This document shows positions 53,287-62,704 of a stretch of DNA of 64,000 nt, in pieces (within the stretch, counting starts at the first letter, position 1; each line of letters starts with the position of its first letter). The notes under the pieces were generated by a model, which was given only the letters and a program-made list of their open reading frames with translations, ran no database searches and had not been told where the DNA came from. The position numbers and the translations under genes are program-made. This DNA is from Iningainema tapete BLCC-T55 (lineage in GTDB: Bacteria; Cyanobacteriota; Cyanobacteriia; Cyanobacteriales; Nostocaceae), in NCBI RefSeq assembly GCF_014698965.1, contig NZ_JACXAE010000126.1:1-64000 (forward strand), given 5' to 3'.

Positions 53287-56200
53287 TTAATCAATTCTCA
53301 CGCGGAAACGAATAAAGCCAAAGTTGCTACTAGGACTAATATTGCCCAAGTTTAAAATCACTGCACCTTGGTTATTAGTTTGATTTTGACAGGTATTACC
53401 GCTTGGTAAAGGTCTTAAGGGTGAGAAAAATGCTCCTTGATCTGAATCTTCAGCATTAGTTAACGTATTATTTGTTCCAGCGCGATTCACCACAATTCCT
53501 GTACCTGCACCAAAACTATCTGCACTGTAGCTTGTTTGAGATGGAATCAAGTCGCAGAATCTGACATTTTGCAGATCCTGACTACCTTCAGCAAGGTAGT
53601 ATAGCGTGTACTCAACTTCATCTCCACTTTGCAAAGCCGTTTCAATTTCACGAAATCCACGCACTGGTTGTGACTGATTTATGGTATTGTCATCTTCACC
53701 AGTACCATCATCAAAAGTATTAAAGTTTAAACCACTGATAGGTTGACCATTTCTCAATACATTGGTGATGCGTTTCACTAACCGTAAATTAGTTTGACTA
53801 GCACCAGGTGCTTGAGCAAAGAAACCAAAATCAAGGTTAGTAATCGACTGATTGGCATTCAAGGTAACAGGATTAGGCTGAGTTAAAGTAGGAGTAAAGC
53901 CGGATGGTGGATTGGTGACACTAACTCTGTAGTTACCAGTAGGTAAATCTGGGAAACTATACCTACCATTATTATCAGTGTTAGTAGTGCGGGTGATGTC
54001 ATCAGATGTACCAAAAGTACCATCTGGTCCTGCACCAGTCAAGGTAACTGAAGTGTTACTAAATCCTGGTTCACCTGGTTCTGGGGCATTATTGTTGTTT
54101 CGATCATTGAAGACAAAACCACCTAAATTAGCATTCACTGTTCGGAAGCCAAAGTCAACAGTATCTAAATTTTGCCCAGCACTCAAATTAATCGTTTGTG
54201 GTGGTATTTGGGTGGGACTGAAACCCGTAGGTGGATTGGTGACGACTACTCTGTAATTACCCGGTGGTAAATTCGTAATGCTGTATCGACCGTTATTATC
54301 AGTAGTAGTAGTGCGGGTGATGTCGTCTGGTGTACCAAATTGACCATCAGGACCTGCACCAGTTAAGCTGATGTTGATGCCACCAATACCCGGTTCATTG
54401 GCATCTTGAGTGCTGTTACCGTTAGTGTCATTATATACTGTATCCCCAATTGTTCCTTGTTGCTGTGGGGTGAAGCCAAAATCAACAGTGTCTAAATTTT
54501 GCCCAGCACTCAAATTAATCGTTTGTGGTGGTATTTGGGTGGGACTGAAACCCGTAGGTGGATTGGTGACGACTACTCTGTAATTACCCGGTGGTAAATT
54601 CGTAATGCCATATCGACCATTGCCATCAGTAGTAGTAGTGCGGGTGATGTCGTCTGGTGTACCAAATTGACCATCAGAACCTGCACCAGTTAAGCTGATG
54701 TTGATGCCACCAATACCCGGTTCATTGGCATCTTGAGTGCTGTTACCGTTAGTGTCATTATATACTGTATCCCCAATTGTTCCTTGTTGCTGTGGGGTGA
54801 AGCCAAAATCAACAGTGTCTAAATTTTGCCCAGCACTCAAATTAATCGTTTGTGGTGGTATTTGGGTGGGACTGAAACCCGCAGGTGGATTGGTGACGAC
54901 TACTCTGTAATTACCCGGTGGTAAATTCGTAATGCCATATCGACCATTGCCATCAGTAGTAGTAGTGCGGGTGATGTCGTCTGGTGTACCAAATTGACCG
55001 TCAGGACCTGCACCAGTTAAGCTAATGTTGATGCCACCAATACCCGGTTCGTTAGCGTCTTGAGTGCTGTTACCGTTAGTATCATTGTATACTGTATCTC
55101 CAATTGTTCCCTGTTGCTGTTGGGTGAAACCAAAGTCAATGGTGTCTAAATTTTGCCCTGCCGCCAAGTTGACTGTTTCTGGTGGTACTTGGGTAGCACT
55201 GAACCCAGCAGGTGGATTAGCAACAACTACTCTATAGTTACCGGGAGGCAGTTGAGCAAAGCTGTATCGACCATTACCATCAGTAGTAGTGGTACGAGTA
55301 ATGTCGTCTGCTGTACCAAATTGACCATCAGGACCTGCACCAGTTAAGTTGAGATTGATGCCACCAATACCCGGTTCATTGGCATCTTGAGTGCTGTTAC
55401 CGTTAGTATCATTATATACTGTATCTCCAATTGTTCCCTGTTGCTGTTGGGTGAAACCAAAGTCTACTGTGTCTAAATTTTGCCCTGCCGCCAAGTTGAC
55501 TGTTTCTGGTGGTCTTTGAGTGGGATTAAAACCTGTAGGTGGATTGGCGACAACTACTCGGTAATTACCTGGTGGTAATTGAGCAAAGCTGTATCGACCG
55601 TTGCCATCAGTAGTAGTGGTGCGGGTGATGTCATCTGCTGTACCAAAGTTCCCGTCAGGACCTGCACCTGTTAAGTTAAGATTGATCCCTCCAATACCCG
55701 GTTCATTGGCATCCTGAGTGCTGTTACCGTTAGTATCGTTATATACTGTGTCCCCAATTGTACCTGTTGTTCCTGGTGCCGCTGCACAAATATTGATCCT
55801 AGCAAGACCTATTGTCTCATCTTGTAAAGGATTACCGAATTCTGTACCAGGTTCATACAAAATCCGGATTTGAGTAACTGGACCAGATGGCGTAGCTGAG
55901 ACGTTAGCATTACTTTGATCGCGAGGTGAATTCGCCACGATGCCTACAGCAACGTTGCCAGTAACTCTAGTAAAGGGAGGGTTTCCTAACGCTGCCAGTG
56001 TTACCCCAACGGGGGTGTTTCCGTTAAATGCAGTTACTGTAACCCTATCTTGGAATGTGACATCAGTCGGACTGGTTATAGTATTTCTGTCAACGTCCAA
56101 CAAAGTGAGGGGAGATGCTAAAGTAACTGGTTGATTAAAGTTAATAATCAGCGTCGCATTGCTACCTAGTGGCGCTGGTAGATTATTCAGTGTGTTTTCA

Positions 56201-56607
56201 TTAACACCTATACCTATGTTAAACTCCAAATGTGGTCCGGGAAGACCACCATAAATAACGTTGCTGATTAGTGTCTCCGTTGGGTCAATCACTTGGCCAG
56301 GAAGGCTTTCACTAAAACTGAAGGATGCTGTAATTCCATCAACACTTGGTGTTTGACTAGTAATGCCAGCAAAGTTGGAAGGAGTCCACTCTAGTGTTCT
56401 TGGTGTTGTACCTGCTGGACAGTTTGATGGTGTTTGCGCTAACACTTTTTCACCAGAAATTTTCCCTACTAAGGGAATTGATGTCATGGCGAATAGTAGT
56501 GTGAGCAGGGAACCTCGGAAAGGTTTTAGTGTCCTAGTAACTGTTTGTTGAGTACTCTGAGCAAACCCCAAGGGTTGTTTATTGGTTTTTTTTAATATAG
56601 TAGTCAT
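53287..56607 (-). CDS. Large surface protein with SdrD_B-type repeats
   Basis: 1106 residues. A signal sequence (about 20-55, LLTLLFAMTSIPLVGK then VLAQTPSNC) is followed by a beta-rich domain (about 60-275), five tandem 109-residue repeats (each GTIGDTVYNDTNGNSTQDAN, DDITRTTTTDGNGRYS, LPPGNYRVVV) and a sixth diverged repeat (FVFNDRNNNNAPEPGEPG). These are SdrD_B/Cna_B-like Ig folds with Asp/Asn-rich calcium-binding loops. The C-terminal domain (about 975-1106) has LVKRITNVLRNGQPISGLNF and resembles the DUF11-type repeat region. Probably secreted to the cell surface or periplasm. It follows the OmpA-like gene by 20 bases. Confidence 0.9.
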   Translation of the reverse strand: MTTILKKTNKQPLGFAQSTQQTVTRTLKPFRGSLLTLLFAMTSIPLVGKISGEKVLAQTPSNCPAGTTPRTLEWTPSNFAGITSQTPSVDGITASFSFSESLPGQVIDPTETLISNVIYGGLPGPHLEFNIGIGVNENTLNNLPAPLGSNATLIINFNQPVTLASPLTLLDVDRNTITSPTDVTFQDRVTVTAFNGNTPVGVTLAALGNPPFTRVTGNVAVGIVANSPRDQSNANVSATPSGPVTQIRILYEPGTEFGNPLQDETIGLARINICAAAPGTTGTIGDTVYNDTNGNSTQDANEPGIGGINLNLTGAGPDGNFGTADDITRTTTTDGNGRYSFAQLPPGNYRVVVANPPTGFNPTQRPPETVNLAAGQNLDTVDFGFTQQQQGTIGDTVYNDTNGNSTQDANEPGIGGINLNLTGAGPDGQFGTADDITRTTTTDGNGRYSFAQLPPGNYRVVVANPPAGFSATQVPPETVNLAAGQNLDTIDFGFTQQQQGTIGDTVYNDTNGNSTQDANEPGIGGINISLTGAGPDGQFGTPDDITRTTTTDGNGRYGITNLPPGNYRVVVTNPPAGFSPTQIPPQTINLSAGQNLDTVDFGFTPQQQGTIGDTVYNDTNGNSTQDANEPGIGGINISLTGAGSDGQFGTPDDITRTTTTDGNGRYGITNLPPGNYRVVVTNPPTGFSPTQIPPQTINLSAGQNLDTVDFGFTPQQQGTIGDTVYNDTNGNSTQDANEPGIGGINISLTGAGPDGQFGTPDDITRTTTTDNNGRYSITNLPPGNYRVVVTNPPTGFSPTQIPPQTINLSAGQNLDTVDFGFRTVNANLGGFVFNDRNNNNAPEPGEPGFSNTSVTLTGAGPDGTFGTSDDITRTTNTDNNGRYSFPDLPTGNYRVSVTNPPSGFTPTLTQPNPVTLNANQSITNLDFGFFAQAPGASQTNLRLVKRITNVLRNGQPISGLNFNTFDDGTGEDDNTINQSQPVRGFREIETALQSGDEVEYTLYYLAEGSQDLQNVRFCDLIPSQTSYSADSFGAGTGIVVNRAGTNNTLTNAEDSDQGAFFSPLRPLPSGNTCQNQTNNQGAVILNLGNISPSSNFGFIRFRVRID
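54130..55764. repeat. Five tandem 327-base coding repeats in the SdrD_B gene
   Basis: The string TATACTG recurs at 54434, 54761, 55088, 55415 and 55742, exactly 327 bases (109 codons) apart. The units are nearly identical at DNA level, including synonymous positions, which points to recent duplication or gene conversion. Confidence 0.9.
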
Positions 56608-56627
56608 AAAAGCACACGTAAATTGAA

Positions 56628-58865
56628 CTATCTTCTTCTGCCGCGTCGCCGTTCTATTTGCAAGTCGTCTTCTTGTTCTTCAATAATTAGGTCGATACCT
56701 CTGACATCTTTGAAGATGATTTCCACACGACGATCGCGTGCGTAATCAACCACATCCGTACCACCGGGAACCTTCAGTCGAGACTCACCAAAGGATCTGA
56801 TCGTCATCCTTTCTGGTGCAATACCCCTACGTAGTAAGTAATTTCTCACAGATAATGCCCGTCGTCTACCCAATGCCAAGTTGTATGCATTACTAGCACG
56901 GGGATCAGTATGACCTTGTAATTCAATTACAATCACTGGATTTTGCTTTAATACCTCCGCCACTCGATCAAGAACTTCCGCAGTAGTCGGACTAATAAAG
57001 GATTTATCTAAAGCAAAGTGTACGTTACGTGGTACTTTGATTCGCAGTGGTACAGGTACAGGTTCTGGTTCCGGTTCTGGGGTTGGTGGTGGTGTTGGTG
57101 GTGCTGGTCTGGTAGTACACTGTGGTATGGGAATTCGCTGTGGTTTAGTCGGAGTCAGGTTGGGTGAAGTACCGTTTTGACCAATGAATGCTGCCACTGC
57201 TGGTTCTGATGTACCGTATCTGGGATCTGTGGCGATCGCACTGACTACATCGCCTACTTGTAAATTATCTACCGTGACGCTAAAATTTCCCTTCTCATCA
57301 ACTTTTGTAGTTGCCAAAGGTTCAGTGAGTGCGCCGTAACCTGGTTCATAGAGTGCTTGTTTACCTTGCTGATAATCTCCTAAACGATAAATTGTTACTT
57401 CGCTGCCCGGATCGGCTTTACCTTGTAATGTGACACTATTACCTGTGTCCGTAAATGTCCGTGGGGAGGTGAATTCTGGGGCATTAATCGCGGCATTTCC
57501 TGTATCCCGACGACGGTTGGAAGAATCCCGCTGAGGATTGGGACCATCTCCTCTTTGAAAATCGCTGACATCTAGATTGCGCTCGGTGTTGAGGTCTATA
57601 CTCAAACCCTCCAACACAGCAAATTTGTTATTTTGAATAATATTGCGATCGCTATTGGGGAACGCACTCACTACTACCCCTGGCCCTGTTTGATTGTCAA
57701 TTTCGTTACCTATAACTTGGTGATTACTACCCATCAAGTAAACTGCTGCCCGTCTTAGCCGTCTGCCATTGTAAGTAATTTTATTGTTCTGTATTTGTAC
57801 CTCCCCTTCTGGTTTAAATAAATACACTCCCGCTCCATCATTGGCACAAATTAAGTTGCCAATAACTTGAGATTTAGTCACTACACCTTCAAAACGTAAA
57901 GCATCAGGCATTCCCGCAATGCCATTACCGACGATGATGTTTTGTTGCACAACCGTATTTTCACCACGTACAGATGTAATAATCGCGCTACCTTCGTGGA
58001 AATAAATCCGGTTACGGCGAATTGTTGCCCCTTGGGAGTTAAAAACATAAATCCCGAAAGCTGATGTTTTTTCTGGTAGTTGTTCATCTTTCGTCAACCC
58101 CAACCAGTTGTCTTCAATGACAACATTTTTTGGTGGCGTATCCCTGTCATAAAAAGGAAAGCTACTATTAGGCGGTTGCTGTCGGGTAGTGTTAGGAGGC
58201 GGGAAACGATGAGCAATGACAATATCTCCAGGTGGTGAAGTCAAAGTCACTGGCTTGGGAGTAATGTCGAAAGCTAAATTGCCCAGAATTTGTTTAATCG
58301 GAGTGGCATTGAAACCGTAAATGTTTAAACCGCGAATTGTGATGTTATCAGCAACAACTGTCAAACCGCGAAGTATTTCTTTGTCGGGTGCGGGTGTGAT
58401 GGTAACTACTGGAATTGGAATCGCTATTTCAGCAGTAGCTGAAGTTGCCGCATCATATCCTGGTTGAGTAGCGCCATCAATTACTAATCCAGGTGCTGCT
58501 AAATCTGGCAGTTGTGTCTGTAATTGAATAGTAGTGGCGTCATTGGGTAAATTGAACTCAATACGCGAGCCGCTCCCGGTGGCTGGTGTAAGTTGCGCTC
58601 TTTCTTCACCACTGAGCTTTTCGACATTGAGCGTACCATTAACTAAGGCGATCGCTTCACGTAAAGTCAGTTGATTATCTGGTTGAACCTCACCATCCTG
58701 GTTACTATTAACCACAACTCGCACACCAGCGGGTGTCTGACTTAATGCAGTATCTAAAGGTAAAAGGTAAAAGGTAAAAGGTAAAAGATAAAAAAAGTGT
58801 TTGGGAATTTTTGTTTTCTTTTTCACCTTTTGATCATGTAGCCCATGAACTTTTAACCTGGACAT
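56628..58865 (-). CDS. Beta-helix plus OmpA-domain outer-envelope protein
   Basis: 745 residues. The N-terminus has a hydrophobic stretch FFYLLPFTFYLLPLD read from an AGGTAAA heptamer repeat, acting as or resembling a signal peptide, with a putative cleavage near ALSQTPAG. Residues about 45-440 are a right-handed beta-helix of the Pectate_lyase/NosD type (NVVIEDNWLGLTKDE, ATIRRNRIYFHEGSA, TVVQQNIIVGNGIA). Then an Ig-like part (VTLQGKADPGSEVTIYRLGD), a Pro-rich spacer (PTPEPEPEPVPVPL), and a C-terminal OmpA peptidoglycan-binding domain (VIELQGHTDPRASNAYNLAL, RRALSVRNYLLRRGI). It would anchor the surface layer to peptidoglycan. Confidence 0.88.
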   Translation of the reverse strand: MSRLKVHGLHDQKVKKKTKIPKHFFYLLPFTFYLLPLDTALSQTPAGVRVVVNSNQDGEVQPDNQLTLREAIALVNGTLNVEKLSGEERAQLTPATGSGSRIEFNLPNDATTIQLQTQLPDLAAPGLVIDGATQPGYDAATSATAEIAIPIPVVTITPAPDKEILRGLTVVADNITIRGLNIYGFNATPIKQILGNLAFDITPKPVTLTSPPGDIVIAHRFPPPNTTRQQPPNSSFPFYDRDTPPKNVVIEDNWLGLTKDEQLPEKTSAFGIYVFNSQGATIRRNRIYFHEGSAIITSVRGENTVVQQNIIVGNGIAGMPDALRFEGVVTKSQVIGNLICANDGAGVYLFKPEGEVQIQNNKITYNGRRLRRAAVYLMGSNHQVIGNEIDNQTGPGVVVSAFPNSDRNIIQNNKFAVLEGLSIDLNTERNLDVSDFQRGDGPNPQRDSSNRRRDTGNAAINAPEFTSPRTFTDTGNSVTLQGKADPGSEVTIYRLGDYQQGKQALYEPGYGALTEPLATTKVDEKGNFSVTVDNLQVGDVVSAIATDPRYGTSEPAVAAFIGQNGTSPNLTPTKPQRIPIPQCTTRPAPPTPPPTPEPEPEPVPVPLRIKVPRNVHFALDKSFISPTTAEVLDRVAEVLKQNPVIVIELQGHTDPRASNAYNLALGRRRALSVRNYLLRRGIAPERMTIRSFGESRLKVPGGTDVVDYARDRRVEIIFKDVRGIDLIIEEQEDDLQIERRRGRRR
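58756..58790. repeat. AGGTAAA heptamer array encoding part of a signal peptide
   Basis: Four to five units of AAAGGTAAAAGGTA type lie in the first codons of the gene at 56628-58865 (minus sense CTTTTACCTTTTAC). Because 7 is not a multiple of 3, the protein period is 7 residues, giving FYLLPFTFYLLPL. Confidence 0.85.
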
Positions 58866-58917
58866 TACTTACTCACTCCTATCCACCTCGGATGCGAACA
58901 ACTTATTACTTCAAAGA

Positions 58918-58990
58918 GATCCCCCCTGCCCCCCGAACCAAGGGGAGTAGTTTATTGCCCCCCTTGAAAAGGGGGGTTGGGGGGTTCAAA
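58918..58990. repeat. C/G-tract palindromic repeat at the 3' end of the barrel gene
   Basis: GATCCCCCCTGCCCCCCGAA and further CCCCCCTTGAAAAGGGGGGT then TGGGGGGTTC; the same type as at 18111-18203. The part from 58952 is translated as the C-terminal AFEPPNPPFQGGQ of the barrel protein. Confidence 0.7.
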
Positions 58991-61900
58991 CGCTTGTTTC
59001 TTCTGCAAACGTTGAATTAAACGACTTTGTGTACTTGGTTGGGAAGCTGTAGGAACTTCAGATTCTCGCTGTTGCCTGGGTACAGGTCTTTGTAATCCAA
59101 AGCCGCCGAAAAGCTCGTTTAACTTGAGGCTAATGTTAAGATAAACACCACCTTCAGAACGATAGCCAGTAAAATCTCGGTCATCTACGCTACCGAAGCT
59201 ATAACCCAAACCAATCCGTAAATCAGGAGTGAGATAGTATCCTGCTTCTAAAGCTACACCAAACTCGTCATAGTTAGTACCGCTGTTAGAATTTTGACCA
59301 ATCCAGCGTCCTTCAACTGCTATGTCTGTGCGATAACCCAATTTATATGCTGCTCTTAGCTGTGCTAAATTGGCTGTACCATCGTATCTATCGCCACTTA
59401 AGAATGTGACCCCGTTACGCAGAGCGTATTTGCCATAAAATTCCCACCGCCAACTAGGGGCGTAGATAGCTTCAGCAGAAAATATATGCCCCGTGGCGGT
59501 AGTTCCAGTGAGTAAATTTTCGGGAATTGTGTCAAAGTTTTGCCGATACTCGTATTTGAGTAAGGCGTTTAGTTTATCATTACTAGGATCGCGATAAGCT
59601 AAACCAATTTTGAGGTTAGCAGTGTCTCCAAGTTCTTGAAGTCTGACGCCTGTTTGGTTGATACCAACGGCAGAGGAAGGAAGATAAATGTTTGCTTCTC
59701 CTGCTTGTTGATAGCGGACTAATGCCGTTAAAGCGGGAGATAATTTACCTGCGGCGGCAAGGGAGATGACTGTGTTGTTGCCTTGTTCGTCGCCGTCACG
59801 AAATTCAAATCTACCACTTGCCTTGAAATCGGGATTGTCGGTGTATTCTAATCCAACGCTGTAGATTGAACCTGAGAAAAGTCCTAATGTGGAAGCAGTT
59901 TGACCAAGTGCGTAGTATTGTTCGTATCGAGAACCTGCGGCTGTAGCGTTAAAGATGTTTTTGAATATGTATTCGTAACCCAAGCTGAGTCTTAATCCGG
60001 GGGCAATGCGAATACCATGATTCAATCCCAAAGCACCTTGTCCTTGTAAGCCGTTAAATGCTGATAATACTGAGTAACGACCTGAGAGGTTAGTATCTTG
60101 GGAAAATTTATGATTGACTATGGTATCTAATGTGGTAAAAGAGTTACCTGGCAACAAGCTGCTGTCACCATAAAACTGGTGGGCGAGTCGGAATGTCACA
60201 TCTTGATATGGTGTCCAGTCCAATCCTAAGGTTGTACGGTTGGGATATAGTGGATCTTCGCCACTCAGATTTTGCTCATTTTGTGCTTGGAAAGTTAAAG
60301 ATTGAGTGATGGGTAATTTAAGCCGAGATACCAACTGTTCGGCATCGCCTGTAAACTGATTACTAATTCGGTCTTCACGGGAACGTTTGACGTACTCTAC
60401 ACTTAAATCGGCAGAACCCAGTTTCTGTAGAACTCCAGCGCGGAAGGTTTCTAACTCGTTGCTTACTCTCTCGCCTGGACGTGCTTGTGGCTGGGGATTG
60501 AATAAGTCAAAAAAGTCTATAATTCGGCTGGGGGAGATACCATAGTTTTCTTCATAGTCGTAGGCTACTCTCAGAGCAGTACTATTTGTTACTCTAGCAA
60601 GTACTCCGGCTCCGTAGCGAGTTTGTCCGGGGCTAAAGCTGTAAGTGGCGTTGTTAGTAAATCCTGGCTCTACTCCCCGGTAATATGCTGAACCTTGTAG
60701 GACATTACCGAGGTTCGCAATTGCTTCTATACGATAAGCATTTCCTTCAGATTGCTGTCCGGTAAGGAAGTCGTTGCTAGAGCGGGCATATTCCCCGATA
60801 ATTTTACCTGCATTCCCTAAGGAGATGAGGAAATCTGCTCCATACAATTCAAATATTCTCCCGCCTTGGTCTTCGCGCAAATAACTGGCTGCGGCAAAAG
60901 TTCTGTTGTCTAACTCTTGTTGAGAGAAGTTATATTGTAATCGTCCGGCGTAGATGTTAGAATCTTGACCTGATTCGTTTTGGTAAGTAACGACGATTCG
61001 TCTAACTAAAGTATCACCAAAAGGATTGAGATCTGTTGCTTGAACAGGACGGAAGAATTTAATTGTACCTCGGTCGTAGTCGATTTCGTAATCTGTGTAC
61101 CGATTCATGGCTTTGCGCTGAACTACAGTACCAGGTCGATTAATTTCTTCTGATTCTATGTAAACGTTTTCACTGCCGGGAATTAACAGTCTTTTGGATA
61201 GGTAATAATATCCACTTGTACCGTCGGGAACGATGGTATCTCTTTGGAAGGCGTCGGTGTCATTAAGGTGACTGTACATTGCAGTTATTTGCAATGGCCC
61301 AAAACTGTAGTTACCTTTGAAACCGTGCAATAGGCGATCTGTAGCAGTGTACAACTGGGAGGATCTGGCGAATTCTTGGGTGTTGAAGTCACCCCACATA
61401 ACGTAATCTGGTTCCGCACCTGGTACGGGAGATGTACGTTCTAAACGAGCATAAAAACTGTCGATGGAGGGGGTGGTGGGAGTAAAGGTTGAGCTATCGC
61501 CGTAAACTGGATACGGTTGTTCGCAAAACTGAATACCACCAAAGAGACGGTTTCTGCCTTCACAGTCTTGGTTAATGGGGCGGTAGCTGTTTAATGCTCC
61601 TGTGAATAACCATTCCCCGATTGTACCTGTGGTGAACACAGAAGATTTGAAATCTACTACTGTCCCATCATCTGTCTGGTTGGGATTGAGAAAATCTTGG
61701 AAGCTACCCCAGTAATCAGTACCACCTTGTCCGATGCGTAAGTTGATGACCCCAGTTGTGAGTGAAGGGCGGAGATACGTGGTAAATTCTACTTGGGTGT
61801 AGGCTTCTAAGGGGGTGTCGCCAAATTTGTTAAATATTGAAGTATCTGTTTGTTGCGGGAATGATAAATTTCCGTCTAATCTAGGTATTTCTCCTTGAAC

Positions 61901-62704
61901 AATTGGCGATGGTTTTTTGATTTTGTCTACAGCGGCGCGAATTTTGACTTGTTGAGGTTTGATGCCTGATTGTAGAGTGGCAATAAATTCACCATTACGA
62001 GCGATCGCCTGAAACCCTGCTTGATCTTTATCTTGATCGGCGCCAATAAATTTACCAGCACTAGAGGTCAAAGTTACCATCACATCTTCTCTAATGGGTT
62101 GACCATTTTCGAGAATTTGCCCTTGTAGTCTGATCGTAGAACGTCCATCAGCTTGAACGCGAGGATCGCCTAAAGGTGTGATTTCAATTCGGATACCCTT
62201 GTCCGACGCGGCAGGCGTAGAGACGCCCCGCTGGGGCGTCTCCAAAGGATTGGGAGTTGTCGGTTGTTGAATCGGGGAAGAAGGGTTTTGTTGAAACTCG
62301 GTAGCTGGTTGCTGAATTGGGGAAGAAGGGTTTTGTTGAAACTCGGTAGCTGGTTGCTGAACAGGAGAAGAAGGGTTTTGTTGAAACTGAGAAACTGGAT
62401 TTTGTATAACCGGAGAAGAACCATTCGTAAATTTATCTGACTCCGCTATTTTTACTACTCCCAGATTAGAGGCATCAATAGCACTAGTCGGCAATTGAGT
62501 TTCAGACACCGACTCGGCTGCGGCTGCTTTGAAAATTGCTGCCTGTGCGCCTACCAGCGAAGGTAAAATGACTGCAAAAAATGTAGGTAATATACCTGCT
62601 CTACTTTTGGTAAGTAGGGTAAAGCAATTCAAAGATGATTGTTGTTGGCTGTTTTTAGGACTGATCCTAAATTTATGGGGTATCCCTAGTTTTCTTGTTT
62701 TCAT
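58952..62704 (-). CDS. Large outer-membrane beta-barrel protein with Ig-like domain
   Basis: 1250 residues. A long signal region (about 30-65, GILPTFFAVILPSLVGAQA) is followed by a Gln/Pro/Ser-rich repeat segment (EFQQNPSSPIQQPAT, about 105-145), an invasin-like Ig domain (DGRSTIRLQGQILENGQPIR, VMVTLTSSAGKFIGAD, about 175-265), and a long region of alternating aromatic/hydrophobic strands (about 300-1230) typical of a large beta-barrel, e.g. GEWLFTGALNSYRP, LQITAMYSHLND, ITAMY, GYYLTPDLRIGLGYSFGSVD. There is no TonB box or plug motif that I can see. Its start overlaps the stop of the DUF11 gene by 4 bases. The last residues are repeat-encoded. Confidence 0.85.
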   Translation of the reverse strand: MKTRKLGIPHKFRISPKNSQQQSSLNCFTLLTKSRAGILPTFFAVILPSLVGAQAAIFKAAAAESVSETQLPTSAIDASNLGVVKIAESDKFTNGSSPVIQNPVSQFQQNPSSPVQQPATEFQQNPSSPIQQPATEFQQNPSSPIQQPTTPNPLETPQRGVSTPAASDKGIRIEITPLGDPRVQADGRSTIRLQGQILENGQPIREDVMVTLTSSAGKFIGADQDKDQAGFQAIARNGEFIATLQSGIKPQQVKIRAAVDKIKKPSPIVQGEIPRLDGNLSFPQQTDTSIFNKFGDTPLEAYTQVEFTTYLRPSLTTGVINLRIGQGGTDYWGSFQDFLNPNQTDDGTVVDFKSSVFTTGTIGEWLFTGALNSYRPINQDCEGRNRLFGGIQFCEQPYPVYGDSSTFTPTTPSIDSFYARLERTSPVPGAEPDYVMWGDFNTQEFARSSQLYTATDRLLHGFKGNYSFGPLQITAMYSHLNDTDAFQRDTIVPDGTSGYYYLSKRLLIPGSENVYIESEEINRPGTVVQRKAMNRYTDYEIDYDRGTIKFFRPVQATDLNPFGDTLVRRIVVTYQNESGQDSNIYAGRLQYNFSQQELDNRTFAAASYLREDQGGRIFELYGADFLISLGNAGKIIGEYARSSNDFLTGQQSEGNAYRIEAIANLGNVLQGSAYYRGVEPGFTNNATYSFSPGQTRYGAGVLARVTNSTALRVAYDYEENYGISPSRIIDFFDLFNPQPQARPGERVSNELETFRAGVLQKLGSADLSVEYVKRSREDRISNQFTGDAEQLVSRLKLPITQSLTFQAQNEQNLSGEDPLYPNRTTLGLDWTPYQDVTFRLAHQFYGDSSLLPGNSFTTLDTIVNHKFSQDTNLSGRYSVLSAFNGLQGQGALGLNHGIRIAPGLRLSLGYEYIFKNIFNATAAGSRYEQYYALGQTASTLGLFSGSIYSVGLEYTDNPDFKASGRFEFRDGDEQGNNTVISLAAAGKLSPALTALVRYQQAGEANIYLPSSAVGINQTGVRLQELGDTANLKIGLAYRDPSNDKLNALLKYEYRQNFDTIPENLLTGTTATGHIFSAEAIYAPSWRWEFYGKYALRNGVTFLSGDRYDGTANLAQLRAAYKLGYRTDIAVEGRWIGQNSNSGTNYDEFGVALEAGYYLTPDLRIGLGYSFGSVDDRDFTGYRSEGGVYLNISLKLNELFGGFGLQRPVPRQQRESEVPTASQPSTQSRLIQRLQKKQAFEPPNPPFQGGQ
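62218..62243. repeat. GTAGAGACG palindrome family, copy inside the barrel gene
   Basis: GTAGAGACGCCCCGCTGGGG and CGTCTCC are read in frame within the low-complexity spacer (TPNPLETPQRGVSTPAA) of the barrel protein. Confidence 0.75.

Noticed and set aside
54130-55764. CRISPR-like periodic repeat
   Set aside because: The period is 327 bases and the units are coding SdrD_B domains; there are no short repeats with unique spacers. No CRISPR array was seen anywhere.
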